A stretch of DNA of 64,000 nucleotides from Sphingomonas crocodyli (GCF_004005865.1 NZ_SACN01000006.1:62001-126000); one strand, 5' to 3'; shown: positions 6,734 through 16,155, numbered from the stretch's first letter. Translations and numbers: made by a program. Notes: generated by a model not told the origin, from the letters alone.

Positions 6734-9211
6734 GTGAAATCCAATCTTCGTAAGCTGGCGTGCGGCTCTGCTGCCACAGCACTGGCTCTGCTGATCGCCG
6801 GTCCGGCATGGTCGCAGGAAACCGCGCCGCAGGAAGCTGCGCCGCAAGACACCGAGATCGGTGGGGTCCAGGACATCGTCGTTACTGCCCAGAAGCGCGA
6901 ACAGCGCCTGCAGGACGTGCCGGTCGCCATCTCGGCTGTCACCACCGCCTCGCTCGAATCCAACCGCATCGTCAGCGTTCGCGATCTTGACTCGATCTCG
7001 CCGAACCTCACCGTGCGCCAGATCGTCGGCGGCGGCGGCCTGCCGACCTACTCGATGCGCGGCGAAGTGACGATCGGTTCGTCGATCGGCGTCGATCGCG
7101 GCATCGGTCTCTATGTCGACGGCGTCTTCCTCGCCAACGCGCAGGGCTCGATTTTCGAACTGGGCGATATCCAGCGGATCGAAGTGCTGCGTGGTCCCCA
7201 GGGCACCCTGTTCGGCCGCAACTCGACCGGCGGCGCCGTCAGCATCACCACGGGCGATCCGAAGGGTGAGTTCGGCGTTCGCGGCACGGTCAGCTACGGC
7301 AATTACGATCAGTTCCGCGTGCTCGCGCACCTCGATACGGCGAAGTACGGCGATTTCAGCGCGTCGTTCAACTACGTCCACACCGAACGCCGCGGCGACA
7401 TCAAGAATCTGGGCGGCGGCACGACGTGGGACTTCAGCCGCGTCGGCGCCGGCATCCGCAAGTCGCCCAAGGATCTGGGTGGCTTCAACACCGAAGCGGC
7501 CAGCGCCAACCTGCTCTACGATGGCCCGGCGATCCGCGCGATCTACAAGTTCGACTGGACCGACAGCACCTTCTCGGCTCCGGGCCAGGGCGTCATCTAC
7601 ATGTCGCCGCTGCTTCGCCAGCTTTATGCGGCGCAGCCCGCCGCCAATCGCGCGAACCTGACCCAGCTTTCGAAGACGCGCCCCGACGCGGTCAACAATG
7701 CCGGCGTCGTGAACAGCCGCATCAAGAATCAGGGCCACAGCCTGACCATCTCTGGCGACATCACCGACGATCTGTCGTTCAAGAATATCGCGGCCTATCG
7801 CCGGTCGAAGTTCCAGTCGCCGCTGACGCTGATCGACGGCAATGGCGGCCTGGTCAATCCGGGCACGGCGGCTATGGGTCCGTTCGCGACGGCCTATGGC
7901 CTCCTCGCCGGCGGCGCGGCGTTGCTGAACGCGAATATCGGCGCGCCTTTGCTCCTGCAGCCGACGCTGACCTCGGGTCTCGATCGCCAGTGGTCGGACG
8001 AACTCCAGTTCAACTATAATTCGGATTTCGTCACGGTCACGGCCGGCGGCCTGTATTTCCAACAGCGTTCGGGCCGCGGCTCGACGGGTGACGGCGCGAG
8101 CCCGCTCGGCAAGGCGCGTTCGGCGTCGTTCCAGATCTATCCGGGCTTCGCGGTCCCCGGCCCCCGCGCCAACGGCTTCGGGGCGATCGACGGCCGCGTG
8201 AAGGTCGTGTCGAAGGCGGCGTTCGGCCAGGCCGAATTCCACGTCCTCGAGGGCCTCGATCTCGTCGCCGGCGGCCGTTACACGCACGACAAGAAGACCG
8301 GTATCGACAACACGATCGTCTCGGCGGCCGCGCCCACCGCGACCAACTCGTTCGTCGTCGATTATTCGAAGGGCAAGTTCACCTACAACCTTGGCTATAA
8401 CTACAAGGTGAACTCTGACGTCCTGATCTACGGCAAGTATGTCACCGGCTTCATCTCGGGTGGCTCGTTCGCGGGCTTCACCTTCGATCCGGAAACCGCG
8501 AAGTCGTGGGAAGGCGGCATCAAGGCCGACTGGTTCGATCGCAAGCTGCGCACCAACCTGTCGCTCTACACGGTGAAATATACCGGCCTGCAGCTGACGA
8601 CGTCGGGCGCCAATATCGGCAGCACCAACCAGAACCTCACCCAGGTCGTGCTCAACGCGGGCGATGCGCGCGCCAAGGGCTTCGAACTTGAAACGACGTT
8701 CCGGCCGATCCGCGAACTGACCTTCAACGCCGCGCTGGGCTTCACCAACTTCAACTATACCCGCGTCGATCCGCGCGTCGCCGCCGCTGCCGCGGTGGTC
8801 GTCGCCAACGATCGTTCGAAGTGGACCAGCGCGCTTTCGGCCCAGTATGAGTCCGAACCGGTGTGGGGCGATGCGCAGATCGTCGCCCGCGTCGATGGCA
8901 ACTACAAGTCGAAGCAGCAGAAGGTGCCCGTCGTGCCGCTGACCACGGGCGGCAGCGCCCTGTTCGGCATCAACGCCGCCGAACAGCAGGCCTTCGCCAA
9001 TGCGCAGCGCATTCCGGGCTACTGGCTGGTCAACGGCCGCCTCGCGCTGCAGGGCATCGACATCGGCGGTTCGAAGGCGACGCTGGCGCTGTGGGGCCGC
9101 AACCTGTTCGATACCAAGCAGGTCAGCTACGCGCCGTCGCTCGTCTATGCGATCTCGGCCGACTATGAACGCGCCCGCACCTACGGTGTCGATCTGACGG
9201 TCGAGTTCTAA
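6734..9211 (+). CDS. TonB-dependent outer-membrane receptor
   Basis: An 825-residue receptor with a signal peptide (residues about 1-27, ending AWSQ) and a plug domain opening with the sphingomonad-type DIVVTAQKREQRLQDVPVAISA near residue 50. A 22-strand-type barrel ends in an aromatic-terminated strand (VDLTVEF). I chose the GTG at 6734 because GGGAGGG lies 7 bases upstream and the signal peptide begins exactly there; the longer reading frame from 6599 is leader. Such receptors bring in iron chelates, vitamins or aromatic and polymeric nutrients using TonB-ExbB-ExbD energy. The ligand cannot be told from the sequence. A strong terminator follows at 9236. Confidence 0.92.
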   Translation: MKSNLRKLACGSAATALALLIAGPAWSQETAPQEAAPQDTEIGGVQDIVVTAQKREQRLQDVPVAISAVTTASLESNRIVSVRDLDSISPNLTVRQIVGGGGLPTYSMRGEVTIGSSIGVDRGIGLYVDGVFLANAQGSIFELGDIQRIEVLRGPQGTLFGRNSTGGAVSITTGDPKGEFGVRGTVSYGNYDQFRVLAHLDTAKYGDFSASFNYVHTERRGDIKNLGGGTTWDFSRVGAGIRKSPKDLGGFNTEAASANLLYDGPAIRAIYKFDWTDSTFSAPGQGVIYMSPLLRQLYAAQPAANRANLTQLSKTRPDAVNNAGVVNSRIKNQGHSLTISGDITDDLSFKNIAAYRRSKFQSPLTLIDGNGGLVNPGTAAMGPFATAYGLLAGGAALLNANIGAPLLLQPTLTSGLDRQWSDELQFNYNSDFVTVTAGGLYFQQRSGRGSTGDGASPLGKARSASFQIYPGFAVPGPRANGFGAIDGRVKVVSKAAFGQAEFHVLEGLDLVAGGRYTHDKKTGIDNTIVSAAAPTATNSFVVDYSKGKFTYNLGYNYKVNSDVLIYGKYVTGFISGGSFAGFTFDPETAKSWEGGIKADWFDRKLRTNLSLYTVKYTGLQLTTSGANIGSTNQNLTQVVLNAGDARAKGFELETTFRPIRELTFNAALGFTNFNYTRVDPRVAAAAAVVVANDRSKWTSALSAQYESEPVWGDAQIVARVDGNYKSKQQKVPVVPLTTGGSALFGINAAEQQAFANAQRIPGYWLVNGRLALQGIDIGGSKATLALWGRNLFDTKQVSYAPSLVYAISADYERARTYGVDLTVEF

Positions 9212-9235
9212 AACACTACATTCCGGGGAATATTC

Positions 9236-9271
9236 GCGCCCGTGGCCCAGTCGCCACGGGCGCTTTTTTTT
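9236..9271 (+). terminator. Strong rho-independent terminator after TonB receptor
   Basis: GCGCCCGTGGC (9236-9246) and GCCACGGGCGC (9253-9263) form a perfect 11-bp stem with a 6-base loop, followed by eight T residues (9264-9271). It ends only 14 bases before the start codon of the LysR gene. Confidence 0.93.
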
Positions 9272-9285
9272 GCCATCGTGCCGCG

Positions 9286-10176
9286 ATGCAGATCCGGCAT
9301 CTCGAATATCTCGTCACCCTGGAACGCGAAGGCCATTTCGCGCGGGCGGCGGCGTGCTGCAACGTGTCGCAGCCGACTTTGTCGTCCGGCCTTTCCGCGC
9401 TGGAGGAGCAGCTTGGCGCGCGGCTGATCGAGCGCGATCGGCGCTATATCGGGCTGACGGCGGAGGGCCGCGCGGTCCTGCCCTGGGCGCAGGCGATGCT
9501 CGCGGCGCACGCCAATATGGGGGCTGCGGCCAGCGTGGTGCGCGGCCCGCTGAAGGGCACGCTGCGGCTAGGCGCGATCCCCGCATCGATGCCCAGCGTC
9601 GGCCATTTCGCCAAGGCGATGCGAGCGACACATACAGGCGTCGAGGTCGACATACGCTCGCTCACCTCGCGCGAGATCGAAGCGGAGCTTGCGGCCTTCC
9701 GGCTCGATGCCGGGATCACCTATATCGATCATGATCCGCCCGCGAACGTCATGGCCACCCCGCTTTATGCCGAACGCCCGATGCTGGTCGTCGCGCGCGG
9801 GCATCATATGGCGCAGATGACGAGCACGCGTTTCGAACGTGCGCTGGAGGAGCCGCTCTGCCTGCTCCATCAGGGCATGCAGAACCGCCGCATCCTCGAC
9901 GAGCAACTGGCCGCGCGCGGGCTGACCGCCGCGCCGCTCGCGACTGCCGACAGCTACGTCGCTTTGCTCGCACTCGCGCGGTCGGGCGCGTTCGTCACGA
10001 TCATGCCCGACAGCTACCGCACCCTGCTGCCAGACTGGGCGCACACGCTGACGTTCGAGGAACCGAGCTATGCAAGCCGCATCGGCCTGATCATCCCCGA
10101 TCGACTTCCGCGATCCCCGCTGAGCGAGGCGGCGGCAACCGTGGCACGTGATCTCGATCTGCCCTTTGATAGATAG
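9286..10176 (+). CDS. LysR-family regulator of the formate dehydrogenase operon
   Basis: A 296-residue LysR-type regulator. The winged helix-turn-helix occupies residues 1-60 (IRHLEYLVTLEREGHFARAAA..VSQPTLSSGLSALEEQLG), and the rest is a periplasmic-binding-protein-like effector domain starting near residue 90. It lies directly before and in the same direction as fdsG, 27 bases apart. Related regulators next to fds operons of other proteobacteria respond to formate. Its last codons and stop lie inside a near-palindrome (10165-10187) that looks like its own binding site. A terminator ends 14 bases before its start, so any promoter must overlap that hairpin or transcription must read through. 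Confidence 0.88.
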   Translation: MQIRHLEYLVTLEREGHFARAAACCNVSQPTLSSGLSALEEQLGARLIERDRRYIGLTAEGRAVLPWAQAMLAAHANMGAAASVVRGPLKGTLRLGAIPASMPSVGHFAKAMRATHTGVEVDIRSLTSREIEAELAAFRLDAGITYIDHDPPANVMATPLYAERPMLVVARGHHMAQMTSTRFERALEEPLCLLHQGMQNRRILDEQLAARGLTAAPLATADSYVALLALARSGAFVTIMPDSYRTLLPDWAHTLTFEEPSYASRIGLIIPDRLPRSPLSEAAATVARDLDLPFDR

Positions 10177-10187
10177 TTTCTATCAAA
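10165..10187. promoter_or_regulatory. Candidate LysR operator in front of fdsG
   Basis: TTTGATAGA (10165-10173) and TCTATCAAA (10179-10187) are perfect 9-bp inverted arms with a 5-base spacer, and the element contains the T-N11-A core typical of LysR sites. It overlaps the stop codon of the LysR gene and ends 16 bases before the fdsG reading frame. A weaker half-like copy (TTTGACCCTATCA) follows at 10203-10215. Confidence 0.6.
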
Positions 10188-10203
10188 TTTCAGAAAAGTC
10201 GAT

Positions 10204-10707
10204 TTGACCCTATCACATGAGAGGCGCACCGCCTTTCGCGTGATACCGGACGATCTCGACACCATCGTCGGCACTCTGGCCGATCGATTTGCAGGCGAAC
10301 GCGGCGCGTTGCTGCCCTTGCTCCACGCCATTCAGGCGGAGGTGGGCTGGGTGCCCGACGCGGCGATCCCGCTCGTCGCCCGCGCGCTGAACCTCAGCCG
10401 CGCCGAGGTGCACGGCGTCGTCACCTTCTACCATGATTTCCGTCGCGAACCGGCGGGTCGCCACATCGTCAAACTGTGCCTCGCCGAAGCCTGCAAGGCG
10501 CGTGGGGTCGGTGCGATCGAAACCGCCCTTTCGGATCGCCTTGGCCTGCCGATCGACGAGACGAGCGAGGATGGCCGCGTCTCGTTCGAAGCCGTCTATT
10601 GCCTCGGCCTGTGCGCCACCGGCCCCAACGCGCTGGTGAACGACAAACCCGTTTCCCGCCTCGACGCGCACAAGATCGACCGTATCGTCGCGCAGGTGAG
10701 CGCATGA
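10204..10707 (+). CDS. fdsG: NAD-dependent formate dehydrogenase, gamma subunit
   Basis: A 167-residue NuoE-like subunit that carries one [2Fe-2S] cluster and passes electrons toward FdsB. The family core RALNLSRAEVHGVVTFYHDFR is clear. The four cluster cysteines are in LCLAEAC and VYCLGLC near the middle and the C-terminal third. The start is uncertain: this frame begins at a TTG (10204), while an in-frame GTG at 10240 gives a protein 12 residues shorter that still covers the conserved part. Neither has a good ribosome binding site. The ATG at 10217 is out of frame. The gene overlaps fdsB by 4 bases (ATGA). Confidence 0.9.
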   Translation: MTLSHERRTAFRVIPDDLDTIVGTLADRFAGERGALLPLLHAIQAEVGWVPDAAIPLVARALNLSRAEVHGVVTFYHDFRREPAGRHIVKLCLAEACKARGVGAIETALSDRLGLPIDETSEDGRVSFEAVYCLGLCATGPNALVNDKPVSRLDAHKIDRIVAQVSA

Positions 10708-12257
10708 CCCGCGCCTACGTCTCGTGCGACATGGCCTCGGTCGCTCTAGGTGCGGACGATATCGCCGACGCGCTGGCGGCGGCGGGCTGCGAGGTGATCC
10801 GCACAGGCGCGCGCGGCCTGTTCGCGATCGAGCCGCTGGTCGAGATCGAGACCACGGACGGCGCCCGCATCGCCTTCGGCCCGGTCGAGCCGGAGGACGT
10901 GCCCGCGATCCTCGACGGCACCCACCCCAATCGCATCGGCGATCTCGCCACCATGCCCTTCTTCGCGAAGCAGCAGCGTTTCACTTTCGCCCGCTGCGGG
11001 ATCACCGATCCGCTGAGCATGGCCGATTATACTGCGCATGACGGCTGGAAAGGGCTGGCCGCCGCACGCGCGCTCGCCCCCCAGGCTGTGGTCGACGCGG
11101 TCAAGGCATCGGGCCTGCGCGGGCGCGGCGGGGCGGGCTTCCCGACCGGCATCAAATGGCAGACCGTCCTTGATGCCACCGCCCCCGAAAAGTTCATCGT
11201 CTGCAATGCCGACGAGGGCGACAGCGGCACCTTCGCCGATCGCATGCTGATGGAAGGCGATCCCTATTGCCTGCTCGAAGGCATGGCGATCGCGGGCCAC
11301 GCGGTCGGTGCGTCGCACGGCTACATCTACGTCCGCTCCGAATATCCCTTCGCGATCCGTGCACTGAATGCGGCGATCGAGCGCGCCGCGCCCATCCTCG
11401 CGCCCCTCACGGTCGAGGTTCGCGTCGGTGCTGGCGCCTATGTCTGCGGCGAGGAGACCGCGCTGCTGGAATCGATCGAGGGCAAGCGCGGGCAGGTCCG
11501 CGCCAAGCCGCCACTCCCCGCGATCCAGGGTCTGTTCGGCCAGCCGACCGTCATCAACAATGTCCTGAGCCTCGCCGCCGTCCCCTTCATCCTGGCCGAA
11601 GGGCCGGAGCGTTATGCCGAGGTCGGCTTCGGCCGATCGCGCGGGACGATGCCGGTCCAGTTGGCAGGCAACGTGAAGAATGGCGGGCTGTTCGAAATCG
11701 GTTTCGGCATCACCTTGGGCGAGCTGGTCAACGCAATCGGCGGCGGCACCGAGAGCGGGCGGCCGGTGCGCGCGGTGCAGGTCGGCGGGCCGCTGGGCGC
11801 TTATTTCCCGCCGTCGATGTTCGATACGCCGTTCGATTACGAAGCGTTCGCGGCGGCGGGCGGGTTGATCGGCCATGCCGGGATCACCGTGTTCGACGAC
11901 AGCGTCGACATGGCCGCGATGGCCCGCTTCGCGATGGAATTCTGCGCGATCGAAAGCTGCGGCAAATGCACGCCGTGCCGGATCGGATCGACCCGCGGGG
12001 TCGAGACGATCGACCGCATCAAGGGCGCCGCAAAGCGCGAACAGGCACTGGAGGCTATGCCTCAGATGCGCAACGCGAAGGTCAAACACCGCTCGGTCGA
12101 TGAAGAGATCGGCGTGCTGCGCGACCTGTGCGAGACGATGAAGTTCGGATCGCTCTGCGCACTGGGTGGCTTCACCCCTTATCCGGTGCTGAGCGCGCTG
12201 GATCATTTCCCGGAAGATTTCGGCGGCGCCCCCGCGCTGCCCCAGGCGGCGGAGTAA
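10704..12257 (+). CDS. fdsB: NAD-dependent formate dehydrogenase, beta subunit
   Basis: A 517-residue diaphorase subunit. The first ~115 residues resemble the thioredoxin-like extension of FdsB. A NuoF-like domain follows with the GRGGAGFPTG motif for NADH and FMN, the ICNADE-type segment (VCNADEGDSGTF), and the C-terminal [4Fe-4S] motif ESCGKCTPCRIGS. It takes electrons from formate oxidation and reduces NAD+. It starts at the ATG overlapping the fdsG stop and is followed 4 bases later by fdsA, so the three subunits are translationally linked. The protein is cytosolic. Confidence 0.95.
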   Translation: MTRAYVSCDMASVALGADDIADALAAAGCEVIRTGARGLFAIEPLVEIETTDGARIAFGPVEPEDVPAILDGTHPNRIGDLATMPFFAKQQRFTFARCGITDPLSMADYTAHDGWKGLAAARALAPQAVVDAVKASGLRGRGGAGFPTGIKWQTVLDATAPEKFIVCNADEGDSGTFADRMLMEGDPYCLLEGMAIAGHAVGASHGYIYVRSEYPFAIRALNAAIERAAPILAPLTVEVRVGAGAYVCGEETALLESIEGKRGQVRAKPPLPAIQGLFGQPTVINNVLSLAAVPFILAEGPERYAEVGFGRSRGTMPVQLAGNVKNGGLFEIGFGITLGELVNAIGGGTESGRPVRAVQVGGPLGAYFPPSMFDTPFDYEAFAAAGGLIGHAGITVFDDSVDMAAMARFAMEFCAIESCGKCTPCRIGSTRGVETIDRIKGAAKREQALEAMPQMRNAKVKHRSVDEEIGVLRDLCETMKFGSLCALGGFTPYPVLSALDHFPEDFGGAPALPQAAE

Positions 12258-12261
12258 GGCG

Positions 12262-15111
12262 ATGGGATGGATCGGCGAGATCGACCTTGGCACCAAGCCC
12301 GCGCCCGACACGGCGCCGCTGGTGTCGCTCACCATCGACGGCCAGCCGGTCGACGTCCCCGCCGGCACCTCGATCATGCGCGCCGCCGCCTTGATGGGGA
12401 CGAGCATCCCCAAATTGTGCGCGACCGACACGCTCGAAAGCTTCGGATCGTGCCGCCTGTGCCTGGTCGAGATCGACGGGCGCGCAGGCTATCCGGCATC
12501 GTGCACCACGCCCGTCACCCCCGGTATGGTCGTGCGCACGCAGACCGAAAAGCTGGCCAAGCTGCGCAAGGGGGTGATGGAACTCTACATTTCCGATCAC
12601 CCGCTCGACTGCCTCACCTGCTCGGCGAACGGCGATTGCGAATTGCAGGATCAGGCGGGGGCCGTCGGCCTGCGCGACGTTCGCTACGGCTATGACGGCG
12701 CGAACCATCTCGATGCGGCCAAGGACGAGTCCAACCCCTATTTCACCTTCGATCCCGCCAAGTGCATCGTCTGCTCCCGCTGCGTGCGCGCCTGTGACGA
12801 GGTGCAGGGGACGCTGGCGCTCACCGTCGACGGGCGCGGCTTCGCAAGCCACATCGCCGCGAGCCAGGACGAGGATTTCCTGTCGTCCGAATGCGTATCC
12901 TGCGGCGCCTGCGTGCAGGCATGCCCGACGTCGGCGCTGATCGAAAAGGAAGTCATCAAGGTCGGCACGCCGGACAAGGCGGTCGTCACCACCTGCGCCT
13001 ATTGCGGGGTCGGTTGCACCTTCCGCGCCGAGATGCGCGGCGAACAACTCGTCCGCATGGTGCCGTGGAAGGACGGCAAGGCCAATCGCGGGCATAGCTG
13101 CGTAAAAGGCCGCTTCGCCTGGGGCTATGCCAACCACAAGGAACGCATCCTCAACCCGATGATCCGCGAGAGCGTCGATCAGCCGTGGCGCGAGGTGAGC
13201 TGGGAAGAAGCGATCGCCCACACCGCCTCCGAGTTCCGCCGCATCCAGTCCTCCTACGGCACCCGCGCGGTGGGCGGGATCACGTCGAGCCGCTGCACAA
13301 ACGAGGAGACTTTCCTCGTCCAGAAGCTGATCCGGCAGGGCTTCGGCAACAACAATGTCGATACGTGCGCGCGCGTCTGCCACTCACCGACCGGCTATGG
13401 CCTCAAGACCACCTTCGGCACCTCCGCCGGGACGCAGGATTTCGACAGCGTCCAGCATAGCGACGTCATCCTCGTCATCGGCGCGAACCCGACCGACGGC
13501 CACCCCGTTTTCGCCAGCCGGATGAAACGGCGGCTTCGCCAAGGCGCGAAGCTGATCGTCATCGATCCGCGCCGCACCGATCTGGTCCGCAGCCCCCATA
13601 TCGAGGCCGCGCATCACCTGTCGCTGCGCCCCGGCACCAACGTCGCGGTGCTGACCGCGATGGCGCATGTGATCGTGACCGAGGGGCTGTTCGACCAAGC
13701 CTACATCACCGAACGCTGCGACTGGGACGAGTTTCAGGATTGGGCCGCGTTCGTTAGCGAAGACGAACGATCGCCCGAAGCGACCGCGAGCCTCACCGGG
13801 GTGGATCCGGACGAACTGCGCAAGGCCGCGCGCCTCTACGCGACCGGCGGCAATGGCGCGATCTATTACGGCCTTGGCGTCACCGAACACAGCCAGGGTT
13901 CGTCGACCGTGATGGCGATCGCCAACCTCGCGATGGCGACAGGCAATGTCGGGCGCGAGGGCGTGGGCGTGAACCCGCTGCGCGGCCAGAACAACGTGCA
14001 GGGCGCGTGCGACATGGGCAGCTTCCCGCACGAATTTTCAGGCTACCGCCACGTTTCCGATCCGGAGGCTCGCGCGATGTTCGAAGATGCGTGGGGCGTG
14101 CCGCTGGACGACGAACCCGGCCTGCGCATCCCCAACATGCTCGACGCCGCGACCGATGGCGCGTTCAAGGCCTTGTTCATTCAGGGCGAGGATATCCTGC
14201 AATCCGATCCCAACACCGCCCACGTCGCCGCCGGCCTCGCCGCGATGGAGTGTGTGGTGGTGCAGGATCTGTTCCTGAACGAGACCGCCAATTACGCGCA
14301 CGTCTTCCTGCCCGGATCGACCTTCCTGGAGAAAGACGGCACCTTCACCAATGCCGAGCGCCGCATCCAGCGCGTCCGCAAGGTGATGGCCCCGCTCAAC
14401 GGCTTTGCCGACTGGGAGATCGTGCAGATGGTCGCGCAGGCGATGGGGCTGGACTGGAGCTACGCGCACCCGTCCGAGATCATGGACGAGATCGCTGCCC
14501 TCACCCCCAGCTTCGCCAAGGTGAATTACGCGGCGCTGGAGGAGCATGGATCGCTCCAGTGGCCCGCAACCGCCGCCGCCCCGCTCGGCACGCCGACGAT
14601 GCACCTCGACGGCTTCGTGCGCGGCAAGGGCAAGTTCGTCGTCACCGATTATGTCGCGACCGACGAGAAGACCGGCCCGCGCTTCCCGCTGCTGCTCACC
14701 ACCGGGCGCATCCTGAGCCACTACAATGTCGGCGCGCAGACGCGGCGGACCGACAATGTCGCGTGGCATCCCGAGGACCGGCTGGAAATCCATCCGCACG
14801 ACGCCGAAAATCGCGGGCTGCACGACGGCCAGTGGGTGTCGCTGCGCAGCCGCGCGGGTGAGACGACACTGCGCGCGCTGATCACCGAGCGGGTGGCGCC
14901 GGGCGTGGTCTATACGACCTTCCATCACCCGACGACGCAGGCCAACGTCATCACCACCGACTTTTCGGACTGGGCCACCAATTGCCCCGAGTACAAGGTG
15001 ACGGCGGTGCAGGTGTCGCCATCCAACGGCCCGAGCGACTGGCAGGAAAATTACGATGCGCACGCGAAGCGTTCGCGCCGGATCGAGCCGCGCTTCGAGC
15101 CGGCGGAGTAA
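12262..15111 (+). CDS. fdsA: NAD-dependent formate dehydrogenase, catalytic alpha subunit
   Basis: A 949-residue molybdoenzyme that oxidises formate to CO2. An N-terminal [2Fe-2S] domain (CATDTLESFGSCRLC...CTTPV) is followed by the His-Cys motif region and two 4Fe-4S ferredoxin motifs (CIVCSRCVRAC, CVSCGACVQACP). A further [4Fe-4S] site (CAYCGVGC) lies before the bis-MGD domain. The molybdenum ligand is Cys373, next to His374, in VCHSPTG, so this is the cysteine rather than selenocysteine form. The C-terminal molydopterin-dinucleotide-binding domain (TTGRILSHYNVGAQTRR) is complete. fdsD follows after 5 bases. Confidence 0.96.
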   Translation: MGWIGEIDLGTKPAPDTAPLVSLTIDGQPVDVPAGTSIMRAAALMGTSIPKLCATDTLESFGSCRLCLVEIDGRAGYPASCTTPVTPGMVVRTQTEKLAKLRKGVMELYISDHPLDCLTCSANGDCELQDQAGAVGLRDVRYGYDGANHLDAAKDESNPYFTFDPAKCIVCSRCVRACDEVQGTLALTVDGRGFASHIAASQDEDFLSSECVSCGACVQACPTSALIEKEVIKVGTPDKAVVTTCAYCGVGCTFRAEMRGEQLVRMVPWKDGKANRGHSCVKGRFAWGYANHKERILNPMIRESVDQPWREVSWEEAIAHTASEFRRIQSSYGTRAVGGITSSRCTNEETFLVQKLIRQGFGNNNVDTCARVCHSPTGYGLKTTFGTSAGTQDFDSVQHSDVILVIGANPTDGHPVFASRMKRRLRQGAKLIVIDPRRTDLVRSPHIEAAHHLSLRPGTNVAVLTAMAHVIVTEGLFDQAYITERCDWDEFQDWAAFVSEDERSPEATASLTGVDPDELRKAARLYATGGNGAIYYGLGVTEHSQGSSTVMAIANLAMATGNVGREGVGVNPLRGQNNVQGACDMGSFPHEFSGYRHVSDPEARAMFEDAWGVPLDDEPGLRIPNMLDAATDGAFKALFIQGEDILQSDPNTAHVAAGLAAMECVVVQDLFLNETANYAHVFLPGSTFLEKDGTFTNAERRIQRVRKVMAPLNGFADWEIVQMVAQAMGLDWSYAHPSEIMDEIAALTPSFAKVNYAALEEHGSLQWPATAAAPLGTPTMHLDGFVRGKGKFVVTDYVATDEKTGPRFPLLLTTGRILSHYNVGAQTRRTDNVAWHPEDRLEIHPHDAENRGLHDGQWVSLRSRAGETTLRALITERVAPGVVYTTFHHPTTQANVITTDFSDWATNCPEYKVTAVQVSPSNGPSDWQENYDAHAKRSRRIEPRFEPAE

Positions 15112-15116
15112 GCGCG

Positions 15117-15395
15117 ATGATGTCGACCGACCAGCGCCTCGCCTATATGGCCGATCAGATCGCGCGCAATTTCGCCGCGATCGGGCATGAGAAGGCGGCG
15201 ATGGCGACGGCGGATCATATCGCGAAATTCTGGGATCCGCGGATGAAGGCGCGGATTGCAGGCCTGACCGACAGCCTCGGCCCCGTCGCCGCGCGCGCCA
15301 TTGCGATCCTGCACGAAAAGGGTTCCCCGCCGCCGCAGACGCCCGCGACCGAATATGCCGACGTCGCGGGTGCGGGCCATGACGACGCCGGCTGA
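15117..15395 (+). CDS. fdsD: Formate dehydrogenase accessory subunit FdsD
   Basis: A 92-residue soluble protein of the formate dehydrogenase delta-subunit family (MSTDQRLAYMADQIARNFAAIGHEKA...DHIAKFWDPRMKARI). The WDPRM segment is the family hallmark. It is needed for full activity or assembly in relatives, though its exact role is not settled. Two adjacent ATGs (15117 and 15120) could both serve as start. It overlaps fdhD by 17 bases. Here fdsD precedes the fdhD-type gene, whereas the well-known fdsGBACD arrangement has them in the other order. Confidence 0.9.
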   Translation: MMSTDQRLAYMADQIARNFAAIGHEKAAMATADHIAKFWDPRMKARIAGLTDSLGPVAARAIAILHEKGSPPPQTPATEYADVAGAGHDDAG

Positions 15396-16155
15396 ACGGC
15401 GGCCGGTCGAGCGGGTCGGTAGCGACGGAACACGCGCGACGATCGATCGGGCGATTGCTGTCGAAATGCCGATCGCGCTGGAGTTTAACGGCATCGGCTA
15501 TGCCGTGATGATGGCGACGCCGGCCGATCTGGAGGATTTCGCGACCGGCTTCTCGTTGTCCGAACGGCTGATCGATCGCGCCGCCGATATCGTCGATATC
15601 GATGCGCACGAAACCCCGCAGGGCGTGCTGCTGCGCGTCACCCTGATCGACGATCGCCTGCCGCGCGTCATGGAGCGCGTGCGCCATCGCGTGTCCGAAA
15701 GCAGTTGCGGCCTGTGCGGGATCGAAAATCTCGAAACCGCGCTACGCCCCCTGCCCGCCGTCGCCGCGACCAGCGATGCGGACGAGGCCGCGATCTTCCG
15801 CGCGCTCGGGCGCTTGCGCGATCACCAGCCGCTCAACGCCGAAACCGGCGCGGTCCACGCCGCCGCCTTTTGCTCGGCGCAGGGAGAGGTGCTGATCGCG
15901 CGCGAGGATGTCGGCCGCCACAACGCTTTCGACAAATTGATCGGCGCGATGGCGCGGGACGGGCGCTCTTGGGACGGAGGCTTCGCGCTGCTAAGCTCTC
16001 GCTGCTCGTTCGAACTTGTCGAGAAAGCCGTGCTCGCCGACTGTCCCTTGCTCGTCACCGTGTCCGCCCCGACCAGCCTTGCCGTGACGCGGGCGGCGGA
16101 GGCGGGACTTCGCCTGATCGTGCTCGCCCGGCCCGACGCGCTGCTGATCGCATGA
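15379..16155 (+). CDS. fdhD: FdhD/FdsC sulfurtransferase for formate dehydrogenase
   Basis: A 258-residue FdhD-family protein. These proteins carry sulfur from a cysteine desulfurase to the molybdenum cofactor and so activate formate dehydrogenase. The functional cysteine pair lies in SSCGLCG near residue 111-117. The typical AREDVGRHNAFDKLIG segment and the SSRCSFELVEKA segment are present. The ATG at 15379 lies inside the end of fdsD. It ends with an ATGA overlap with the mobA-moeA fusion, which shows tight coupling to cofactor synthesis. Confidence 0.93.
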   Translation: MTTPAERRPVERVGSDGTRATIDRAIAVEMPIALEFNGIGYAVMMATPADLEDFATGFSLSERLIDRAADIVDIDAHETPQGVLLRVTLIDDRLPRVMERVRHRVSESSCGLCGIENLETALRPLPAVAATSDADEAAIFRALGRLRDHQPLNAETGAVHAAAFCSAQGEVLIAREDVGRHNAFDKLIGAMARDGRSWDGGFALLSSRCSFELVEKAVLADCPLLVTVSAPTSLAVTRAAEAGLRLIVLARPDALLIA

